Source of the DNA: Lachnospiraceae bacterium
Lineage (GTDB): Bacteria; Bacillota; Clostridia; Lachnospirales; Lachnospiraceae
NCBI GenBank assembly: GCA_017962105.1
Contig: JAGCVY010000090.1
Span: 1 to 64,000 of the forward strand
Reading direction: 5' to 3'
Length of the DNA: 64,000 bases
Notes under the pieces: model-generated
What the model was told of the DNA's origin: nothing
Database searches by the model: none
What the model saw: the letters and a program-made list of their open reading frames with translations, nothing else
Translations under genes and position numbers: made by a program
Shown here: positions 8,566 to 16,884 of the stretch, piece after piece
Position numbering within the stretch: position 1 is the stretch's first letter
Layout of the letters: the number at the start of each line of letters is the position of its first letter

Positions 8566-9534
8566 TCAGATCTTGTTGTCCGATCCGAGAACATACTTAA
8601 TCTTGTGAGCAACCATATCCTTGACAGCCTGACGTGCGGGCTTCAGATACTGGCGGGGATCGAAGTGATCCGGATGCTCAGCAAAATACTTACGAATGTT
8701 ACCGGTCATCGCAAGACGGATGTCGGAGTCGATGTTGATCTTGCAGACAGCAAGCTCGGCAGCGTGACGAAGCTGCTCCTCCGGAATACCTACGGCGTCA
8801 GGCATGTTGCCGCCGTACTCGTTAACCATCTTTACGAACTCCTGAGGAACGGAGGACGAACCGTGGAGAACGATCGGGAAACCGGGCAGTCTCTTGATGC
8901 ACTCCTCAAGTACGTCGAAGCGCAACGGCGGCGGAACAAGGATGCCGTCTGCATTTCTCGTGCACTGAGCAGCAGTGAACTTGTATGCGCCATGGGAGGT
9001 ACCGATGGCAATTGCCAGAGAGTCGCAGCCTGTTCTGCCAACGAACTCCTCAACCTCCTCAGGACGGGTGTAGCTTTCCTTACCGGACTCTACAACGACC
9101 TCATCCTCGATACCTGCGAGGGTACCGAGTTCAGCCTCTACCACTACGCCATGGTCGTGAGCGTACTCAACAACCTGCTTGGTAAGAGCGATGTTGTCCT
9201 CGAAGGACTTCGAGGAAGCGTCGATCATAACGGAGGTGAAACCACCGTCGATGCAGGACTTGCAAAGCTCGAAGGTATCGCCGTGATCCAGATGAAGAGC
9301 GATCGGAATCTGAGGATTCTCGATAACCGCTGCCTCAACCAGCTTTACGAGATAAGTGTGGTTCGCGTACGCGCGCGCACCCTTGGAAACCTGAAGGATA
9401 ACCGGGCTGTTCAGCTCGCCGGCTGCTTCCGTGATACCCTGAACAATTTCCATGTTGTTTACATTGAAGGCACCGATGGCGTAACCGCCGTTGTAAGCCT
9501 TGGCAAACATTTCTTTTGTTGTGACTAATGCCAT
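8566..9534 (-). CDS. fba: Class II fructose-bisphosphate aldolase
   Basis: This glycolytic enzyme (322 residues) cleaves fructose 1,6-bisphosphate into dihydroxyacetone phosphate and glyceraldehyde 3-phosphate using a metal ion. HLDHG at residues 81-85 provides catalytic Asp83 and zinc ligand His84. Further class II signatures are VEAELG near residue 133, the GTSHG/YKF region near 180, HGSSSVP near 225, and NIDSD near 270. The codon choice is less GC-rich than in the neighbours, as expected for a highly expressed gene. It has its own promoter and terminator and appears monocistronic. Confidence 0.97.
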   Translation of the reverse strand: MALVTTKEMFAKAYNGGYAIGAFNVNNMEIVQGITEAAGELNSPVILQVSKGARAYANHTYLVKLVEAAVIENPQIPIALHLDHGDTFELCKSCIDGGFTSVMIDASSKSFEDNIALTKQVVEYAHDHGVVVEAELGTLAGIEDEVVVESGKESYTRPEEVEEFVGRTGCDSLAIAIGTSHGAYKFTAAQCTRNADGILVPPPLRFDVLEECIKRLPGFPIVLHGSSSVPQEFVKMVNEYGGNMPDAVGIPEEQLRHAAELAVCKINIDSDIRLAMTGNIRKYFAEHPDHFDPRQYLKPARQAVKDMVAHKIKYVLGSDNKI

Positions 9535-9594
9535 AACCGTATCTTCCTTTCTGTGTCTTGATATCGGAATCGTTCCGTATGGAACACCGCAGTT

Positions 9595-9623
9595 ATTATA
9601 TCAGAGGCCGCTCGGAATGTAAA
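9595..9623 (-). promoter_or_regulatory. fba promoter
   Basis: TTTACA (9618-9623), 17 bases, TATAAT (9595-9600). The perfect -10 fits strong expression of a glycolytic gene. Confidence 0.85.
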
Positions 9624-9638
9624 GCGACAAACTCTTAC

Positions 9639-10829
9639 TTAGGGGTTGTGTTTTCCGTGGAGGAAAACAATCATGGTGCACTTGATGTCCGACTTTTTCA
9701 CCGGCCCGAACGCACGGCTGTCGTTGGAGTTGAACCGGTTATCGCCCATGATGAAATACTCATCCTTGCCGAGGGTGACCTCCTCGACTTCCCTGGCGAT
9801 GCTGTTACCGCCGAACCATACGTACGGCTCGTCCAGAAGTTCACCGTTTCGGTATACGCGGTAAACCTTTCCGCCTGCGACAACCACAGACCCGTCGGAG
9901 AGCGTTACGTCGTAATCGTATTCCTCATAGACGCAGCGGATGGTATCGCCGGGTATGCCGATGACACGCTTGATGAAATATGCTCCGTCCGTTCCCGTTG
10001 CACGGTCCCCGGTATTGACGATCACAATGTCGCCGCGGTCCGGCGTGTCAAACCGGCATCCAAAGCCGAATGCACGGTCGGAAAGCGTCTTCTCCATGGA
10101 CGGCCCGTCCACGATATAAGGTGGGAAAATGTAGAAGAACAACACGATAACTGCCATCGCCACCACAAGGAAAATGGCGTCTCCGAGAAATCCCTTCATC
10201 CCGTACTTCTTCGGAGCTTCCTTCGCCTTGAAAAACTCATCCGGGTTGTATTCGTCCGGATCATATTTCTCCGACTCGTACCGTTTGTCCTGTTCGCGTT
10301 TTCTGGCTCGTGCCGCGTAGATTTCTTCCTCCGTGGCCTCGTCGTCATCGTCGTCATCATCGAGATCGTCGTCGTCGAGATCGTCGTCGGAGTCTTCGTC
10401 AGCAAGGTCATCGTCGCCGGAATCCTCATCGGCAAGGTCACCCTCGCCGGGATCATCCCCGGCAAGGCTGCCGTCATCGGAAACCTCATCGGCAAGATCA
10501 TCATCGTCGATATCATCAGCAAGATCATCATCGTCGAGATCGTCAACGGAAGGAACATCACGGACAGCCTCTGCCCCGGCAGGGCAGTCAGCTTCGGAGA
10601 CCTCGTCAGCGGGAGTGTCGACAGCAGCTTCATCAACCGGAGTTTCCGCAACATCAGCCTCGGCAGGAGATACCGGCGTTTCCTCCGGTGCCGGAACCGC
10701 TTTCTTCGGCGCAGCTTTCTTAGGCGCCGTCTCCGCCTCCAGCTCGGACTTCGGAAGATGCACGCGCTCCATCACGGCAACGCGAACCACATCCTCTATA
10801 TTTTCATTCATGATGTCGTCAATATTCAT
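9639..10829 (-). CDS. lepB: Signal peptidase I with long acidic N-terminal extension
   Basis: I start at Met 10829 (MNIDDIMNENIED), five bases after GGAGG; the longer frame overlaps the upstream gene. The S26 domain is C-terminal: a membrane segment near residues 210-238, catalytic Ser in VDGPSME near 241, and catalytic Lys in YFIKRVIG near 285. Before it lie about 200 residues of predicted cytoplasmic sequence, including an Asp-rich tract at roughly residues 90-166 built of degenerate DDDLAD units. Typical Gram-positive signal peptidases are about 180 residues, so this is twice the usual length. It follows the GH3 gene by 49 bases and may be its co-transcribed partner. Confidence 0.92.
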   Translation of the reverse strand: MNIDDIMNENIEDVVRVAVMERVHLPKSELEAETAPKKAAPKKAVPAPEETPVSPAEADVAETPVDEAAVDTPADEVSEADCPAGAEAVRDVPSVDDLDDDDLADDIDDDDLADEVSDDGSLAGDDPGEGDLADEDSGDDDLADEDSDDDLDDDDLDDDDDDDEATEEEIYAARARKREQDKRYESEKYDPDEYNPDEFFKAKEAPKKYGMKGFLGDAIFLVVAMAVIVLFFYIFPPYIVDGPSMEKTLSDRAFGFGCRFDTPDRGDIVIVNTGDRATGTDGAYFIKRVIGIPGDTIRCVYEEYDYDVTLSDGSVVVAGGKVYRVYRNGELLDEPYVWFGGNSIAREVEEVTLGKDEYFIMGDNRFNSNDSRAFGPVKKSDIKCTMIVFLHGKHNP

Positions 10830-10878
10830 AGCATCCTCCGCCCTTAACTCTTTCCTGACAACGGCGTTCCAACTATGG

Positions 10879-13035
10879 TTACCCGTTGATAACTGTTTCC
10901 GCACCTTCGCGGATCAAACGAATTTCTTCCGGTGCTGCCCCCAACAGATCCGCGCTTCTGCCGTCCGGCTGGGAAATGCCGATGTAAATCCGGTATTCTC
11001 CCGGAAGGAGTACGCGCACACCGCTATTATTATATACGCCGAAGGCTTCCTTATCAAGAGAAATCGTAACTTCTGCAGATTCTCCGGGCTGAAGCCGTAC
11101 CTTCCGAAGACCCTTGAGCTGCGTATTCGGACCGTCCTCCAACGGCGCCTTTACGTAAACCTGAACCGTCTGTGCTCCTGCCATCTTCCCGGTGTTTGTC
11201 AGAACCGCCCGGCAGACGACGCCGGTATCGACGGAACCTTCGGTTTTCACATCGGAGAGCGACCATGTGGTATACGACAGACCGTATCCGAACGGATACA
11301 GGGCAGGCTGTTTCATGTACCGGTACGTGCGGCCCTTCATCGCATACTCGGTAAATGCCGGAAGCTCCTCCGTGGTGCGGTAGAACGTCACCGGCAGCTT
11401 TCCTTCCGGGCACGCCTTTCCGAAGAGGATATCGGCCACTGCCCGTCCGCCCTGTGCGCCGGGATACCAGGCGTCAAGGATCGCCGGGATGTTCTCATCC
11501 GCGTACGGGACCGCGATGGCGCTTCCGCCAAGCAGAACGAGAACCACAGGCTTACCGCTCTCAACCAGCGTTTTCAGAACCTGCTCCTGCAGACCCGGAA
11601 GTTCAAGATTCGGCTTATCGCCGGAGGCAAACTCATTGCCCTGGTCGCCTTCCTCGCCTTCCAGGCCGGGATCCAGTCCCATCACCGCGATGACAACATC
11701 GCTCATCTCCGCAACAGCCTTAGCCTCGGCCATGCGGTCATTTCCGCGGCTCAGGCCCTGAATGCGGTCGCGGAACAAATGGCACCCCTCGGAGAACAGG
11801 ATCCGTGCGTTGTCACCGGCTGCCTCCCGGATTCCCTCGAGCACGGTCACATACTCGGATGCGGTTCCCTCATAGTTTCCGACAAGGGCCTTGCGGTTAT
11901 CGGCGTTCGGGCCGATCACGCCGATGGTCCGGATTTTTGACAGATCAAGAGGAAGCAGATTGCCGGCATTTTTCAGAAGGCAGATCGTCCTGCGGCTCGC
12001 CTCGAGATTGAGGGCACGGTTGGCCGCCGTGTCCACCTGATCATATCCGATGGAGGCATACGGGACCTCTTCCTTTTTGTCGAAAAGGCCGAGCTTCATG
12101 CGTGTCGTGAACAGTCTCGTCACGGCGCGGTCGATGGTGGATTCCTCCACAAGGCCGTCACGCACCGCCTGCAGTAGATGCACGTAAAGATTTCCACAGT
12201 TGAGGTCGCAGCCGCAGTTCATGGCCAGGGCAACCGTCTCCTCCTGGTTCTTCGTAACCATGTGGAACTCATGGAAATCCTTGAGGGCCCAGCAATCGGA
12301 GGTCACATGGCCGCCGAATTTCCACTCGCCCCGGAGAATATCCACAAGAAGCTTCTTGCTGCCGTTGCAGGCTTCGCCGTTTGTACGGTTGTAGGCCCCC
12401 ATCACGGCCTCTACCTTTCCCTCCGTAACACAGGCATGGAACGCCGGAAGGTAGGTCTCCCTCAGATCCTGCTCGGATACGACGGCGTTAAAGCTGTGGC
12501 GCTGGTCCTCCGGGCCGCTGTGAACCGCAAAATGCTTCGCGCATGCTGCAACCTTCATATATTTTTCGTCGTTTCCCTGCATGCCGCGGATAAAGCGCAC
12601 GCCGAGTCTTCCGCTCAGGTACGGATCCTCGCCGAAGGTTTCATGGCCTCTTCCCCAGCGGGGGTCACGGAAAATGTTGACATTCGGCGACCAGAAGGTG
12701 AGTCCCTTATAGATGTCGGTGTCGCCGAACTCCTGCTGCATCGAAAATTTCCCTCTTGCTTCCGTGGAGATGGTGTCTGCGACGGTTTCCAGCAGGTCCT
12801 CGTCAAAGGACGCGGCAAGGCCGATCGCCTGAGGGAACACGGTCGCCACTCCTGCGCGGGCTACCCCATGAAGAGCCTCGTTCCAGTAGTTGTACGCAGG
12901 GACTCCCAGTCTCTCAATTGCAGGGGCATTAAAAAGCGTCTGAAACACCTTCTCCTCCAGCGTCATTTCTCCCACCAGGGCCTGTGCCCTCTCTTCGAAA
13001 GTCTTGCTTTCATCCAGCCATGCTTTCTCCGTCAT
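10879..13035 (-). CDS. Glycoside hydrolase family 3 (beta-glucosidase or beta-xylosidase)
   Basis: This 718-residue protein lacks a signal peptide, so it should act in the cytoplasm on imported oligosaccharides. The N-terminal GH3 barrel carries SPNVNIFRDPRWGRGHETFGE at about residues 118-138. The nucleophile is Asp in VTSDCWAL near residue 245. A second alpha/beta domain and a C-terminal fibronectin III-like domain follow. The order of motifs is closest to xylan 1,4-beta-xylosidase-like members, but specificity cannot be read from the sequence. It is the last sugar gene of the importer locus, separated from the binding protein by a terminator that probably lowers its expression. Confidence 0.92.
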   Translation of the reverse strand: MTEKAWLDESKTFEERAQALVGEMTLEEKVFQTLFNAPAIERLGVPAYNYWNEALHGVARAGVATVFPQAIGLAASFDEDLLETVADTISTEARGKFSMQQEFGDTDIYKGLTFWSPNVNIFRDPRWGRGHETFGEDPYLSGRLGVRFIRGMQGNDEKYMKVAACAKHFAVHSGPEDQRHSFNAVVSEQDLRETYLPAFHACVTEGKVEAVMGAYNRTNGEACNGSKKLLVDILRGEWKFGGHVTSDCWALKDFHEFHMVTKNQEETVALAMNCGCDLNCGNLYVHLLQAVRDGLVEESTIDRAVTRLFTTRMKLGLFDKKEEVPYASIGYDQVDTAANRALNLEASRRTICLLKNAGNLLPLDLSKIRTIGVIGPNADNRKALVGNYEGTASEYVTVLEGIREAAGDNARILFSEGCHLFRDRIQGLSRGNDRMAEAKAVAEMSDVVIAVMGLDPGLEGEEGDQGNEFASGDKPNLELPGLQEQVLKTLVESGKPVVLVLLGGSAIAVPYADENIPAILDAWYPGAQGGRAVADILFGKACPEGKLPVTFYRTTEELPAFTEYAMKGRTYRYMKQPALYPFGYGLSYTTWSLSDVKTEGSVDTGVVCRAVLTNTGKMAGAQTVQVYVKAPLEDGPNTQLKGLRKVRLQPGESAEVTISLDKEAFGVYNNSGVRVLLPGEYRIYIGISQPDGRSADLLGAAPEEIRLIREGAETVING

Positions 13036-13064
13036 ACGGTTTCTCCTTATCTGCAGAAAAAGTT

Positions 13065-13093
13065 AAGGGGCTGTCCCAACGGGACAACCCCTT
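13065..13093 (-). terminator. Internal terminator between binding protein and GH3
   Basis: AAGGGGCTGTCCC (13065-13077) pairs with GGGACAACCCCTT (13081-13093), and TTTTT follows on the minus strand. It sits inside the locus, so it probably gives high expression of the binding protein and less of GH3. Confidence 0.85.
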
Positions 13094-13118
13094 AGTCATC
13101 TCGTTACCGAGATTTCAA

Positions 13119-14648
13119 TTACTTAACTCTCTTAGCGTTGAAGTCGTTGATGCACTCCTGAACACGGGAGCTAACTTCTTCAAGAGTCTGAGCCGGGCGC
13201 TTGTCAGGGCTATCAATGCTGTAAAGCATGGATACCTGAATAACACCGTTGCTGTTGTCCCAAAGACCAGGAACAATGTAGCTAGCCTCAACAACAGGCG
13301 TGGTCTTGTTGATCATGTAATCGAGGGTCTCATCAACCGCTCTCTTATCGCGGAACAACTTCTCGTACTGAAGCTTCCAGGAGTTCGGGTCATCAACCTG
13401 ATCCGGAGTCTTGTCAGTGTAGATGTTGTAAACGAAAGCGATGTCAGCAAGGTTCTTCTTGTTGTCGGTGCATGCAGGGATTGCAAGGATGTTCTCTCTT
13501 GCAACACATACGTAGTTGTCTACCTTCGGTCCCTTAGGGAAGCATACGAAGCCGTAGTCGAAGTCGTAAGCGCGAACGCCGTCCTTAACTTCTACGAACT
13601 CAGAAGCCTTGTACTCATCGTACGCAAGCATGATAGCTTCCTGTCTCTGGAACATGAACTCAAAGTAGTTCCACTGACCTGCTGCAGCCTCTTCCTCGTT
13701 CTGACGACGCATGATACCGTCATCATAGAAGGAATAAGCCCACTCCATGTCACCCTGGATGTCGCTGCTGGTAAGGTTGCTGGTGAAACGGCCGGAAGCA
13801 TCCTTCGTGGTAATGCCATGACCATTGGAAACCCAAGCCATCTCGAAGAATACGGACTGCTGAGAAGCAAAGCCGTAGGTAGCAGTCGTACCGTCAGCGT
13901 TCTTTGTTGTCAGGGACTGAGCAAGAGCCTTGAAGTTATCCCAGTTCCACTCGCCCTTAGCCTGAAGGTCGTAAGGCTTCTCGCCGGCGCCTTCGCCAAG
14001 GATCTGATTCATCTTATCCTTGTTGAAGAAGATACCGGTTCTGGGCTCGTTACCTACGTTCCAACCGTAGATTCCGTCACCGACCGTCATGAGCTTGATG
14101 ACACCCTGGTTCCACTTCTTATCCTGGAAGTTGAACTCGGAAAGCTTGGAGATGTCGCAGAAAAGCATTTCCTCAGAATCCATCAGAGCGCCGATGAATC
14201 TGTAGTCAAATGTTACGATGCTTCCAAGAGGCTTGTCCTCGGTGATAGCGAGAAGGTTGTTCTGAGCTTCATCGTTCCAACCGTAACCACTAGCCAACTC
14301 AGGAACTTCAGTACCGTCACGCTTCTTACCTTCACCCTTGAGGGTAAGTTTGTAATTGTACTTCTTCATCTGAGAATTCTGCCAGTTCCAGAAGCTTTCA
14401 TCAGCTTCGTTCTGAGGTACGTTGTAGTCAGCCTTTTCCCACCAGTTCGAAATGACAACTTCCAAACCCTTCAGATCACGATCCGGTACATCCGGTGTAG
14501 GTGTAGCCGTAGGATCTGCAGCTGCTGCCGTCGTAGGTGTGTTGGTTGCCGGCGTGTCATTCTTGGTTTCGTTCTTCGTGCACGCAGCAAGGCCGAGTAA
14601 AGCCATGCAAACCACCGCAACGAGCAGCATTTTCTTGATAGTGCTCAT
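13119..14648 (-). CDS. Sugar ABC transporter substrate-binding lipoprotein
   Basis: This 509-residue protein has a lipobox LAAC (Cys23), then a Thr/Pro linker (about residues 30-55), then a type 1 extracellular solute-binding fold. The linker contains the TPTATPTP repeats typical of Lachnospiraceae surface lipoproteins. It should capture an oligosaccharide and deliver it to the two permeases encoded upstream. Codon use is adapted to high expression, and it has a candidate promoter of its own although it follows a permease gene. The substrate is unknown. Confidence 0.88.
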   Translation of the reverse strand: MSTIKKMLLVAVVCMALLGLAACTKNETKNDTPATNTPTTAAAADPTATPTPDVPDRDLKGLEVVISNWWEKADYNVPQNEADESFWNWQNSQMKKYNYKLTLKGEGKKRDGTEVPELASGYGWNDEAQNNLLAITEDKPLGSIVTFDYRFIGALMDSEEMLFCDISKLSEFNFQDKKWNQGVIKLMTVGDGIYGWNVGNEPRTGIFFNKDKMNQILGEGAGEKPYDLQAKGEWNWDNFKALAQSLTTKNADGTTATYGFASQQSVFFEMAWVSNGHGITTKDASGRFTSNLTSSDIQGDMEWAYSFYDDGIMRRQNEEEAAAGQWNYFEFMFQRQEAIMLAYDEYKASEFVEVKDGVRAYDFDYGFVCFPKGPKVDNYVCVARENILAIPACTDNKKNLADIAFVYNIYTDKTPDQVDDPNSWKLQYEKLFRDKRAVDETLDYMINKTTPVVEASYIVPGLWDNSNGVIQVSMLYSIDSPDKRPAQTLEEVSSRVQECINDFNAKRVK

Positions 14649-14717
14649 TATAAGCTCCTCCTTGAAAAATAGTATCTTAAAATGTTCTCAGGACATACCG
14701 AAAACATCTTAATTTGA

Positions 14718-14746
14718 AGTATATCACAGTTTTTTCATAATTTCCA
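14718..14746 (-). promoter_or_regulatory. Candidate internal promoter for the binding protein
   Basis: TGGAAA (14741-14746), 17 bases, TATACT (14718-14723). The -35 is weak. It lies in the 159-base gap after the permease gene and would allow separate expression of the binding protein. Confidence 0.5.
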
Positions 14747-14807
14747 CTGTTTTTTTGTACTTTTTTACGAAGAACGTGTCAAAACACCGCTTCGTAAAGC
14801 TCTGTGA

Positions 14808-15806
14808 TCAGGCCTTGATACCGCTTTGGGAAATACTCTCCACGAAATTCTTCTGGGCGATCACGTAGATGATCAGCAGCGGCACCAGCGCGATCATAAC
14901 GCCGGCTGCGGTGATCTGGTTGGTAAACGCCTGGGGTGCTTTCGCCGCATCACCGTAGAGACTTCGGTAATAACCTTCGATGGAACCTGCGATGTTGTAA
15001 AGGCTATGGGAAAGAAGCGTCCAGCTGGTGTTCGGGAAGAATACCATGGAGTACGTCTTATCGGTCCACTGCCATACAAACGCGAACAATCCGACAGAAA
15101 CCATGATCGGCACAGCGCCGGGAAGCAGGATCTGGAAGAAGGTGCGGAGTCTTCCGCAGCCGTCAACGTAGGCTGCCTCTTCCAACTCCTTAGGCTCATT
15201 ACGGAAATGCTGGCGGAGCAGGTAGATGTACAAGCCGGACTTGTAAGCGGTACCGGTCAGACACATCAGGATGTAAGGAACCCAGGAACCGTGGAGGTTC
15301 AATGCCTCGCCGCGGATTGCCTTGATGATGCCGAAGAAGTCGATACGCTGTACGTAAAGGTACAGAGGCGTAACCAGCGTTGCCGGAGGCACGATGATCG
15401 TCAGCACGACGAATCCGAACAGGAGACGCTTGAACGGGAACTTATACCGTGCAAAGCCGTATCCGATCAGGGTGCTGGAGAGCACCTGGCACAGGGAAAC
15501 CGCAATCGCGAGTTTCATGGAGCTGATCATCGCAGTCGATGCGGACATGATCTTCCATGCGAACTTGTAGGACTCCACCGAAAAATGTCTCGGGATCGTG
15601 ATGATCGTAGGATCGTACAGATCGGCATCCGAGCGAAGGGTAATCGCCAACTTGTTCAGCAGCGGCTGAAGGATCAGGAAGCAAAGGCCGAAAAGCAGAA
15701 CGGCCCGAGCGAAACGAAACAGGAATCCGCGCACTCTCTTGCGAAGAAGGTAGCCGCCGGACTTTCGGTTTCGTTCCCAAAAGTTTTCTCTTTCCGCTTT
15801 AGTCAT
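14808..15806 (-). CDS. Sugar ABC transporter permease, MalG-type
   Basis: This 332-residue inner-membrane protein has six predicted membrane spans. The ATPase-contact (EAA) loop reads EEAAYVDGCGRLRTFFQIL, the CUT1 signature. It overlaps the preceding MalF-type gene by eight bases, so the two are translationally coupled. It forms the channel for the importer whose binding protein is encoded next. No ATPase gene is present, so a shared MsmX-like ATPase encoded elsewhere must energise it. Confidence 0.92.
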   Translation of the reverse strand: MTKAERENFWERNRKSGGYLLRKRVRGFLFRFARAVLLFGLCFLILQPLLNKLAITLRSDADLYDPTIITIPRHFSVESYKFAWKIMSASTAMISSMKLAIAVSLCQVLSSTLIGYGFARYKFPFKRLLFGFVVLTIIVPPATLVTPLYLYVQRIDFFGIIKAIRGEALNLHGSWVPYILMCLTGTAYKSGLYIYLLRQHFRNEPKELEEAAYVDGCGRLRTFFQILLPGAVPIMVSVGLFAFVWQWTDKTYSMVFFPNTSWTLLSHSLYNIAGSIEGYYRSLYGDAAKAPQAFTNQITAAGVMIALVPLLIIYVIAQKNFVESISQSGIKA

Positions 15807-16881
15807 AGTAGTATACCCTCCTCGAGAAAATCAGCATGACGATTCCCAGGATTACCGCGATGATCATGAAATACACCCACGACATCGCAGCGACCTTTCC
15901 GTATTCAAATCTCTGAAGAAGCGTCTGGTCAAACAGCGTCATCAACTGGCTGTCAGTTCTCGTGAAGAAATCCACAAGCGTGTAGACAACATTGACAAGG
16001 ATCATGGAACCGATCAACGGGAAGGTAATCTTCCAGAAACTCTCCCAACTGGTGCAGCCCTCGATCTTGGCCGCCTCGAACATGCTCGGCGGAATGGTCT
16101 GCAATCCGGACAGGAAGATAATGATCTGGATTCCGGAGGCCATGGCGATATCATACACCTGGCCGACGATATCAATGACGTATTGGAAGAACTTGTTACC
16201 GGTCTCACCGGTTAGCAGGATGTTCTCCAGCGTCGTTGTGATGGTGGAAAGACTGCTCTCGCTCTTCGCCGCATCCTTTACGCTGGCAAGCAGCGCGTTG
16301 TTCGATTCCAGACCGACAAAGATACCGGCGGAAAGGATAACCGGAAGGAAGTAGATCGCACGGACCATCGCACGTCCCTTGAATTCCTGGTTCAGCAATA
16401 TAGCCATAAAGAAACTGAACACCAGAATGCCGGGCACGAACAGCGCCATACGTTTCACTTCATCCCAGAGGTACTGTGTGAACTCGGGTTCAACACGGAA
16501 AATCTTGTTGTAGTTATCGAAATTGTTCCATGTAAGGCGCAGACCCGAACCGGGAATGGCGTCTACTTTACAGAATGTCATGGCAAATGACAATCCGAGG
16601 GGATACAGAAGGAACAGAAGGAATCCGATGATAAACGGAGCTACGAAAAGCAGACCTGCGATGGCATTTCCGTGAGCAAGATCCTTATGTCGTTTCTTTG
16701 ATTTCGGTCCCGGTGCGGAAGCCAGACTGGCAGCCGCATCTTCTCTTGCCTGCGCAAAGACGTCGGTCACGACTTCTCCCTCAGCAGATGCCTCTACCGC
16801 AGCGATTTCCTCTGCAGACTCTTCCACGGTAACCATCTCGGCTTCCATGTCTTTCAGTTCTTCTAAGTTCTTATCATCCAT
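15799..16881 (-). CDS. Sugar ABC transporter permease, MalF-type, with acidic N-terminal tail
   Basis: This 360-residue permease carries the EAA loop EAAKIEGCTSWESFWKITFP. It is unusual in having about 75 Glu/Ala-rich residues before the first membrane span (GLLFVAPFIIGF begins near residue 79). Most MalF-type permeases of this family start about 15 residues before the span. The tail is predicted cytoplasmic. It pairs with the MalG-type permease downstream and begins three bases after the DUF5696 gene ends. Confidence 0.92.
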   Translation of the reverse strand: MDDKNLEELKDMEAEMVTVEESAEEIAAVEASAEGEVVTDVFAQAREDAAASLASAPGPKSKKRHKDLAHGNAIAGLLFVAPFIIGFLLFLLYPLGLSFAMTFCKVDAIPGSGLRLTWNNFDNYNKIFRVEPEFTQYLWDEVKRMALFVPGILVFSFFMAILLNQEFKGRAMVRAIYFLPVILSAGIFVGLESNNALLASVKDAAKSESSLSTITTTLENILLTGETGNKFFQYVIDIVGQVYDIAMASGIQIIIFLSGLQTIPPSMFEAAKIEGCTSWESFWKITFPLIGSMILVNVVYTLVDFFTRTDSQLMTLFDQTLLQRFEYGKVAAMSWVYFMIIAVILGIVMLIFSRRVYYYD

Positions 16882-16884
16882 CGA

